This document shows positions 1 to 5,225 of a stretch of DNA of 6,490 nucleotides, one piece after another (position 1 is the stretch's first letter; each line of letters opens with the position of its first letter). The DNA is from JABMMZ01 sp964600345 (GTDB taxonomy: Bacteria; Bacteroidota; Bacteroidia; NS11-12g; UBA955), in the NCBI GenBank assembly GCA_964600345.1, contig CAZRKA010000173.1:1-6490 (forward strand). Direction: 5' to 3'. The translations under genes and the position numbers were made by a program. The notes beneath the pieces are model-generated. The model ran no database searches and had not been told where the DNA came from. It saw only the letters and a program-made list of their open reading frames with translations.

Positions 1-666
1 CCTCTTGTAAAAATAATGGCTTTGAGAGTGGTGCCGAATGGCGATGAAAGAGATAAGGATGTTGCACATGCTATCAGATATGCGGCAGACAACGGCGCCA
101 AAATCATCAATATGAGCTTCGGCAAGTATTACAGCTATAATTCTGCAATCGTTAAAGATGCAATCCGCTATGCAGAAAGTAAAGATGTATTGATGATACA
201 TGCCGCAGGCAACGACAATAAAAACAACGACAAAACAGTGCATTATCCTTCACCTGAATACTTGAAAGACTCAAGCTGTAAAACATGGATTGAAGTTGGT
301 GCCTGCGACAAAGATCAACAACCGGCAGAATTTTCGAATTACGGTATCAGCGGTGTCAATGTATTTGCCCCGGGAGTACAAATCTACAGCACAGTCAGCA
401 ATGCAAAATACGATCAGTACGATGGCACAAGCATGGCGGCACCAGTTGTAAGCGGACTTGCTGCCTTGATAAGAGCCTACTATCCTCACCTGACAGCTAT
501 TCAGGTAAAACAAATAATTGAATCTTCGGTGCTCAAACCTGAAAAAAAGGTTAAAAAACCGGGCAATAAGAAAAAGAGAAAAAAAACCAAATACAGGAAA
601 TTGTGCAGCAGCGGTGGTATTGTCAATGCCGAAAATGCTCTTAAAGCCGCAGCCCTTGTGAAATAG
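1..666 (+). CDS. S8 family (subtilisin-like) serine peptidase, C-terminal part, 5' end outside window
   Basis: This is a probably exported endopeptidase that cuts peptide bonds with an Asp-His-Ser triad. The frame is open from base 1 and reads PLVKIMALRVVP, so the Met at 16 is internal and the gene starts upstream. The catalytic Ser is visible in GTSMAAP (Ser codon 430-432), and the oxyanion-hole Asn is in HAAGND (Asn codon 211-213). Other subtilisin landmarks are INMSFG, ASFSNYG-like EFSNYG and FAPG. The catalytic Asp and His must lie upstream, outside the window. The protein ends soon after the catalytic domain with GGIVNAENAL, a usual ending for Bacteroidota S8 peptidases, and has no added secretion or sorting domain. 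Just before that ending is a strongly basic insert (codons 535-600, 14 of 22 residues Lys or Arg) encoded over A-runs of up to eight. The family call is secure. The substrate is unknown. Confidence 0.95.
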   Translation, partial: PLVKIMALRVVPNGDERDKDVAHAIRYAADNGAKIINMSFGKYYSYNSAIVKDAIRYAESKDVLMIHAAGNDNKNNDKTVHYPSPEYLKDSSCKTWIEVGACDKDQQPAEFSNYGISGVNVFAPGVQIYSTVSNAKYDQYDGTSMAAPVVSGLAALIRAYYPHLTAIQVKQIIESSVLKPEKKVKKPGNKKKRKKTKYRKLCSSGGIVNAENALKAAALVK

Positions 667-679
667 GAAAAATCTTTAT

Positions 680-726
680 ACTCATCCTTAGAAGGTTTTC
701 GAAAAAAAACATTGCTTAGGATGAGT
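680..726. repeat. Inverted repeat between convergent genes, possible weak bidirectional terminator
   Basis: ACTCATCCT (680-688) is the reverse complement of AGGATGAGT (718-726). The pairing continues outward through TATA on both sides if one base is bulged. The loop is long (29 nt) and contains the palindrome TTTTCGAAAA (696-705). The repeat lies between the peptidase stop at 666 and the end of the minus-strand gene at 781, where a shared terminator is expected. No U-run follows it on the plus strand. On the minus strand only a five-T run follows, about six bases after the stem. The repeat is visible directly, and the terminator role is inferred. Confidence 0.45.
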
Positions 727-780
727 TATACCATACTGTGAGTTTTAAGTGATCGCGAAATGCTTCCTGTATAGGTATAT

Positions 781-1389
781 TTAATTCCGGAGACCAATTT
801 CTTCGAACAAATTCTGATTTAAATCTGCTTTTCTGAAACTCAGGAAATTCCATGCAAGTCCGCATGACAGACCTGTTCTGGATTTCCATGGTTGCTCAAT
901 AAATTTTGAACCGAAACCGTCATAAACTATTTTAAAATTACTTGTCTCGGCTATTGCAGATTCTGCAGCAATCCAGACATCAAATTTCCTGTATCTGACT
1001 CCAAATCCTGCCACAAGCCTCAAAGTGTTTAATTCTGCTTTGATTTTACGCGGACCTTCCTGAGAAAAATCGTTCCTCACTCTGTATTTATGATGCAAAC
1101 CGGCCAAAATATATGCGGAAGACATAGAACTCTCCAAAGCAGGAATAGCCAAATGGTATTTAATATTGATGCGTTTGTCGCGCCTTAAACCTTCAGAATT
1201 AAAACCGGAACCTGCCCTTCTCGTATTCAGTTCAAGGCTGTAACGGTCTTTTAAAGGGAATTCTACCCCAATGTTCCAAAAGCTTAATAAATTTGTTTTC
1301 AGACTGATATAATCATAATATTTATCAGCTTTGAGGAATGAAGATGACACAAATATCAGGGCCAATAAAACCAATAATCTTTTTTTCAT
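781..1389 (-). CDS. Secreted beta-barrel-like protein, DUF3575-like
   Basis: The product has 202 residues. Residues 1-21 form a clear Sec signal peptide: MKKR, then a hydrophobic stretch, with likely cleavage after FLKA. The mature start contains the segment KTNLLSFWNIGVEFPL followed by YSLELN. This resembles the opening strands of DUF3575-type outer-membrane proteins of Bacteroidota, where KTNLL precedes a GVEF strand. The rest alternates polar and hydrophobic residues as in a small beta-barrel (for example residues 122-146 and 172-185). Unlike typical barrels, it does not end in an aromatic residue: the last probable strand (GLAWNFLSF) is followed by about 17 hydrophilic residues. A 3-base AGG lies close to the ATG, so the ribosome site is weak. 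Its neighbours converge and diverge from it, so it is probably a single-gene unit. No enzymatic motif is visible. The barrel assignment is an inference from pattern, and the function is unknown. Confidence 0.75.
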   Translation of the reverse strand: MKKRLLVLLALIFVSSSFLKADKYYDYISLKTNLLSFWNIGVEFPLKDRYSLELNTRRAGSGFNSEGLRRDKRINIKYHLAIPALESSMSSAYILAGLHHKYRVRNDFSQEGPRKIKAELNTLRLVAGFGVRYRKFDVWIAAESAIAETSNFKIVYDGFGSKFIEQPWKSRTGLSCGLAWNFLSFRKADLNQNLFEEIGLRN

Positions 1390-1490
1390 GCCTATATGAC
1401 AAGCGAAACTTAAAATACCCCTATTCGGATTAAAAATTTTTTAAACCATTATGAGGTGCATACAGTTATAATATTCTTAATATTGCGCAT
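1390..1490. promoter_or_regulatory. AT-rich divergent promoter region
   Basis: These 101 bases separate two divergent start codons, so promoters for both genes should lie here. On the minus strand TAAGTTTC (1405-1412) is one base from the Bacteroidota -7 consensus TAnnTTTG and sits 15 bases before the ATG at 1389. On the plus strand TATAAT (1467-1472) and two copies of AATATT (1470-1475 and 1479-1484) precede corA, but I see no convincing upstream box. The near-palindrome TTAAAAATTTTTTAA (1430-1444) lies in the middle. The assignment rests mainly on gene geometry. Confidence 0.35.
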
Positions 1491-2579
1491 ATGGCACGTC
1501 CCAGAAAATCGCTGAGGCCAAGAAAGCCCAACACCCTATCTGCAAAATCGCATTTGCCACCTGAAAGCATGGTTTATGTTGGCAAAGAGAGAATCGAAAA
1601 AATGATTGTCAAAGTCATTGATTACGACGGTTTGAATCTTGAAGAAAAAACCATTGATGATTTAAAAATCTGTAAAGTATACAAAGACAAGGAAACTGTC
1701 ACCTGGATTTCAGTTACAGGAATACATGAATCTGAAAAAGTTGAAGAGATCTGCAACATTTTCAATATCCACCCACTCATTCAGGAGGATATTCTGAATA
1801 CCCAGCAGAGAACAAAAATCGAAGAATTTGACAACTACCTCTTCGTTACCTTTAAAAACCTTTTTTATTCAGAATTGGCCCAGGGTATAGAAAGCGAACA
1901 AATCAGCATCATACTCGGACGAAATTTCCTTCTGTCATTTCAGGAAACTGACAGTTTACTGTTTAGTGAAATAATACATCGCATTCACACTGCCAAAGGC
2001 ACAATTCGCCAGAAGAAAAGTGATTATTTGCTCTATAAAATTCTGGATACCGCAGTGGATCAGTATTTTATTCTGATAGATAAAATTGGTGAAATTGTTG
2101 AAGACATTGAAGAGGAAACCATGTATTATCCAAACAGCAAGACTTCTTTTAAAATCCAGGCCGTAAGAAAAGAACTCTTAATACTGAGTAAGCATATTCT
2201 GCCAATGCGTGAAGCGTTGAATAAACTGGAAGCAGGAGGAACAGACCTGATTGAGCCCAAAAATCTTAATTACTTCAGAGATGTCTACGACCATACTTTT
2301 CAGGCTTATGATACAATAGAAAACCACAGAAGTTTGCTCAGCGACCTGATGAATATTTATTACACCACCATGAGCAACAAACTGAATCAGGTCATGAAAG
2401 TATTGACAATTATCAGTACGATTTTTATGCCTCTCAGTTTCCTTAGTGGCGTTTTCGGAATGAACTTCAAATACTTTCCGGGAATGAACCATCCCTATGC
2501 CTACTACTATTTCTGGCTGGTTGCCATTCTGGTTTCATTGGGTATGCTGATTTATTTCAGAAGAAAAAAGTGGTTTTAA
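1491..2579 (+). CDS. corA: CorA-family magnesium/cobalt transporter
   Basis: CorA is an inner-membrane channel, a pentamer in known members, that carries Mg2+ (also Co2+ or Ni2+) inward. The 362-residue length is normal. The N-terminal LPPESMVYVGKE matches the conserved LPPGTLVYTG region of CorA proteins, which supports the ATG at 1491. It is followed by a cytosolic alpha/beta domain and long helices rich in Glu and Lys (roughly residues 190-300). There are two C-terminal membrane segments, about 303-322 and 337-356. The signature GMN tripeptide is at 323-325 (FGMNF, with Phe where Tyr is usual), and the protein ends in the basic tail RRKKWF. The periplasmic loop is FKYFPGMNHPYAYY rather than the common MPEL form, and a second GMN occurs at residues 331-333. 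The first 13 residues are unusually basic (ARPRKSLRPRK). The gene stands alone and converges with the downstream operon. Confidence 0.97.
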   Translation: MARPRKSLRPRKPNTLSAKSHLPPESMVYVGKERIEKMIVKVIDYDGLNLEEKTIDDLKICKVYKDKETVTWISVTGIHESEKVEEICNIFNIHPLIQEDILNTQQRTKIEEFDNYLFVTFKNLFYSELAQGIESEQISIILGRNFLLSFQETDSLLFSEIIHRIHTAKGTIRQKKSDYLLYKILDTAVDQYFILIDKIGEIVEDIEEETMYYPNSKTSFKIQAVRKELLILSKHILPMREALNKLEAGGTDLIEPKNLNYFRDVYDHTFQAYDTIENHRSLLSDLMNIYYTTMSNKLNQVMKVLTIISTIFMPLSFLSGVFGMNFKYFPGMNHPYAYYYFWLVAILVSLGMLIYFRRKKWF

Positions 2580-2590
2580 TTGTTAAAACC
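2559..2590 (-). terminator. Probable terminator of the minus-strand operon, overlapping the 3' end of corA
   Basis: GGTTTTAA (2572-2579) and TTAAAACC (2583-2590) form a perfect 8-bp stem with a 3-base loop. Read on the minus strand, the stem is followed at once by ACTTTTTTCTTCT, a T-rich tract lying in the RRKK codons of corA. This is the arrangement of an intrinsic terminator for transcripts arriving from the gene that ends at 2648. The stem has only two G-C pairs, so it may be weak. On the plus strand the stem covers the corA stop codon and is preceded, not followed, by the A/T tract. Confidence 0.5.
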
Positions 2591-2647
2591 GATTCGTTAA
2601 AATGAATTGACCGAAATCTTTCTTTGATCACATTTCCAGCTTGACTT

Positions 2648-3592
2648 TTATTCTTCTTCCCTGCCTAACATAGTCCCTTTCTCTGGAATCTGCGGCAGTT
2701 CGACAGGCATTTGCGCAGGAACAGGCGTATTTACAAGGTCGGGCTGACCGGCATTGACCCAGGCGGTATAAATAAGACTCCCCAGCATAATGATGGACGC
2801 GCGTAAACGCGATTCAACCATTGATCCGAGAACATTGTGATAAGCCGCACAAAATGCTTTTGAATAAACCCTGACAGCGATACTTCCTCTCTGTTCCCAA
2901 CTGTACTTGCTTTGTTCTGTAAAATCAAGTGAGACTTTCTTTTCTGTTTTGAGCACACTGTCTGCCAGACTGAAACTTTGCGAAAAGGCATTCCAGATTA
3001 TCTGTTCGGGGTCTGAAACATAAATACCCAGGCCTGTAAACATATTATATTGCTCAAAATAAATTTCAGGAAGCCGGCTTTCCCATAGTGCATGAATTCC
3101 TTTTTGACCGGTTTTCTGACCGTTGTAATTCGATGTGGCATGCAGTGGAACATGAAGGTCGCCTACATAATGACCGAGATCTGCACTCAATTTTAAAATA
3201 AGATTTACATCCTTTGCCTTGAAAGCCTCAGTAAGTCTGAACATAACTGTCTGTATATGCCATGGAACAATTCCGTGCGCAAGAACCGTATCTTCACTGT
3301 ACAGAATACAGGCATCACGGTAATTAAGCGGAATAGTATCAAGCGGTATGCGGCATTCGTAATGGTCGCCATCCAGATAGTGACGACACGCTTCTTCCTT
3401 AACTATATACCTGCGCTTGTCTGCATCTGCTGCATGTTCAGTCATGTATTCAACATGTTTTTTATAAAACCCGAAAAGTGGTTTTGGAAGAGTATAAACG
3501 GCAATCTCATTTATACGAGAATGTCCGTAAAAGCCCCATGCTGCAATCCTGCCGGAGGATAGCAAAATCACAATCAATGTAATTGTTTTCAT
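2648..3592 (-). CDS. Secreted zinc-dependent phospholipase C / S1-P1 nuclease-like protein
   Basis: The product has 314 residues and is a predicted exported metallohydrolase of the fold shared by Bacillus phospholipase C and S1/P1 nucleases, which cleave phosphodiester bonds with three Zn ions. Residues 1-18 are a signal peptide, and cleavage after RIAA would expose Trp19 as the N-terminus, where that fold uses the terminal Trp as a zinc ligand. The other ligands can be matched by spacing: His24, Asp56 (less certain), His71, His141, Asp145, His151, His167 and Glu171. The motifs carrying them are RHYLD, DLGHYVGDLHVPLH and HALWESRLPE. The final H-x3-E pair resembles phospholipase C more than P1 nuclease, which has H-x3-D. 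A proline-rich tail (residues about 289-306) precedes an acidic end. The ATG overlaps the purN stop as ATGA, so this is the last gene of the operon and is probably translationally coupled. The lipid or nucleic acid substrate cannot be decided from sequence. Confidence 0.88.
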   Translation of the reverse strand: MKTITLIVILLSSGRIAAWGFYGHSRINEIAVYTLPKPLFGFYKKHVEYMTEHAADADKRRYIVKEEACRHYLDGDHYECRIPLDTIPLNYRDACILYSEDTVLAHGIVPWHIQTVMFRLTEAFKAKDVNLILKLSADLGHYVGDLHVPLHATSNYNGQKTGQKGIHALWESRLPEIYFEQYNMFTGLGIYVSDPEQIIWNAFSQSFSLADSVLKTEKKVSLDFTEQSKYSWEQRGSIAVRVYSKAFCAAYHNVLGSMVESRLRASIIMLGSLIYTAWVNAGQPDLVNTPVPAQMPVELPQIPEKGTMLGREEE

Positions 3593-4155
3593 TTGCCGAG
3601 AAATTTCTCGACCGCCAGAGGCAATCCCCTGTGCTCAAGCTCATGTATGCGGGATTCGATTTCCTCAACGGTCTCATTACCGAAGATAGTAAATTTATCC
3701 TGATAAATCAACTCCCCCTTATCAAATTCATTATTGACCAAATGAACACTTATACCTGTCTCTTTTTCGCCGGCTTCGAGCACTGCCTCGTGTACACGGC
3801 GTCCATACATGCCTTTGCCGCCGAATTTAGGCAGTAATGATGGGTGAAGATTGATGATTTTACCTTCAAACGCGTTTATGAATTCTTCTGGAACCAGCCA
3901 GAGAAAACCAGCCAGTACAATCAAATCAGGTTTATAACTCTCAACAAGTTCTATTACATTACAGCTATCATAAAAATCATGTCTGTTAAAACAATGAACA
4001 TCAACTTTCCTGTCCTTTGCTTTTTGCACTACCCCGGCAGATTGTTTATTTGAAAAAACTGCAACAACTGAGGCAAAATCACCTTTTCCGAAATAGTCAA
4101 TCAGATTTAGTGCATTGCTGCCGTTGCCTGATGCAAAAACAAGTATCCTGTGCAT
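3589..4155 (-). CDS. purN: Phosphoribosylglycinamide formyltransferase (GAR transformylase)
   Basis: PurN is a cytosolic enzyme of de novo purine synthesis. It transfers a formyl group from 10-formyltetrahydrofolate to glycinamide ribonucleotide. The 188-residue length is normal. The phosphate-binding loop is FASGNGSN (residues 7-14). The catalytic Asn-His-Asp set is visible as Asn102 and His104 in INLHPSLLP and Asp145 in EFDKGELI. The folate-loop region GGKGMYGRRVHEAVL and KETGISVHLV fit the family well. The start overlaps the preceding lipoprotein stop by one base (TAATG), and its stop overlaps the next start by four bases. The gene is therefore embedded in an operon of exported envelope proteins and not in a purine cluster. 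All key residues are present, so it should be active. Confidence 0.96.
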   Translation of the reverse strand: MHRILVFASGNGSNALNLIDYFGKGDFASVVAVFSNKQSAGVVQKAKDRKVDVHCFNRHDFYDSCNVIELVESYKPDLIVLAGFLWLVPEEFINAFEGKIINLHPSLLPKFGGKGMYGRRVHEAVLEAGEKETGISVHLVNNEFDKGELIYQDKFTIFGNETVEEIESRIHELEHRGLPLAVEKFLGK

Positions 4156-5225
4156 TATTTTATGCTTAAAGCGATAGACTCTATCAGTCTCAGATCGCGT
4201 TCTTTTGTGTTCAGATTAGGCTTGTATACAAATCCTTCGAAGGCAAACAACATTCCCTTTTCGGGCATGTGAACGACATATCTGATAAATGGACCGGCCT
4301 GACTCATTCCTCTGATAGTCCACCAACCACGGATTTTAGCACAGTAATTGCCATTAAGCTTAATGATCTCGCGGAAAATGGGCGGGTAAAATTCGCTTTC
4401 CGTTGTCCCCATGTAAGTACCTGCAATTTCCCCCTTGATTAAATACTTGAATACTGTATCACGGGCTGTTCTTATTGCTGCATAGCTAAAATCACTTGTA
4501 TCCTTATATGGATATGCATGCATAACCAATGCGATTGTTTTCGGTATATCGCTTTCAATTGCATCGTATTCGAACCAGTAAGTTTTGTTTTTATGATATT
4601 TAAGCGTAAACATGGCCGGTATTTTCACGCCAAGTCCAAGCTCATCCTTAATCTGTTTAAAGTATTTATCGTTTGATGAAGTATCGTGAAACAATTTCTC
4701 GTTCTGATCTTTTATCTCGTAGCTCATCAATGCGCTGTTTAACTGATCGCGGCATTTTCTGAGTTTCTGCTTTAAATCAGCTGCATCTTTTCCAAACAGA
4801 TAAACGATGTGCTGATACCTTGCAAACAAATTGCGTTTACTCATTAAAACAGGCTCTTTGTCCGAAATGTTTTTTTCAATAGTTGCAGTGCTGAAAGGGC
4901 TCAGCAATTCTTCCATTCCACCCACACTGCTTTCGTCGACCAGAACTAAAATCGTTTTTTGATTGTAGTAGAATCGCGTAAAATCCTGCACATCCGGTTT
5001 CAGCAATTCGAAAAAAGGCTCACCTGCCGGCAAATGCGGAAGTGGTTTCAGAAATGTCGAATCAACAATTCCTTTCAGAGCATTGTGAACTGACCCATCT
5101 GCTACGATCACCAAACTGCCAAGTTTTCCGCTCGCTATGGGCAGGGTAACTTTATTGGCATCCTTACAGGCAAAAAATAAAACTGAAATAACAGAGAACA
5201 GAAAAATAGCGGTCTTTTTTAACAT
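4155..5225 (-). CDS. DUF4837-family lipoprotein
   Basis: The product has 356 residues, and its function is not established. Residues 1-20 are a lipoprotein-type signal (MLKK, hydrophobic stretch, then FFAC), with Cys20 the likely lipidated residue. The -3 position is Phe, which is a loose lipobox. The mature start CKDANK carries charge immediately after the Cys. The opening ASGKLGSLVIVAD and the C-terminal region with GNYCAKIRGWW, GPFIRYVVH and FEGFVYKP (residues 291-336) match the DUF4837 family of Bacteroidota. No catalytic motif is apparent. The start codon abuts the transglycosylase stop with no intervening base (TAA|ATG), and the stop overlaps purN by one base. Position next to a peptidoglycan lytic enzyme suggests, but does not show, a role in the cell envelope. 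Confidence 0.88.
   Translation of the reverse strand: MLKKTAIFLFSVISVLFFACKDANKVTLPIASGKLGSLVIVADGSVHNALKGIVDSTFLKPLPHLPAGEPFFELLKPDVQDFTRFYYNQKTILVLVDESSVGGMEELLSPFSTATIEKNISDKEPVLMSKRNLFARYQHIVYLFGKDAADLKQKLRKCRDQLNSALMSYEIKDQNEKLFHDTSSNDKYFKQIKDELGLGVKIPAMFTLKYHKNKTYWFEYDAIESDIPKTIALVMHAYPYKDTSDFSYAAIRTARDTVFKYLIKGEIAGTYMGTTESEFYPPIFREIIKLNGNYCAKIRGWWTIRGMSQAGPFIRYVVHMPEKGMLFAFEGFVYKPNLNTKERDLRLIESIALSIK

Noticed and set aside
1390..1490. Possible small RNA or riboswitch (for example an Mg2+ sensor) upstream of corA
   Set aside because: The 101 bases are AT-rich and shared with a divergent gene, and no conserved Mg2+ riboswitch stems are visible.
2178..2492. A 104-codon minus-strand open frame inside corA
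   Set aside because: It is antisense to conserved CorA sequence including the membrane segment, and has no motif or start signal of its own.
3257..3562. Plus-strand open frame opposite the phospholipase-like gene
   Set aside because: It is a shadow of a gene with a complete set of metal-ligand residues. The Cys- and Phe-rich product has no recognisable family.
3583..4053. Two plus-strand open frames opposite purN (3583-3837 and 3844-4053)
   Set aside because: Both are antisense to conserved purN motifs and show no independent support.
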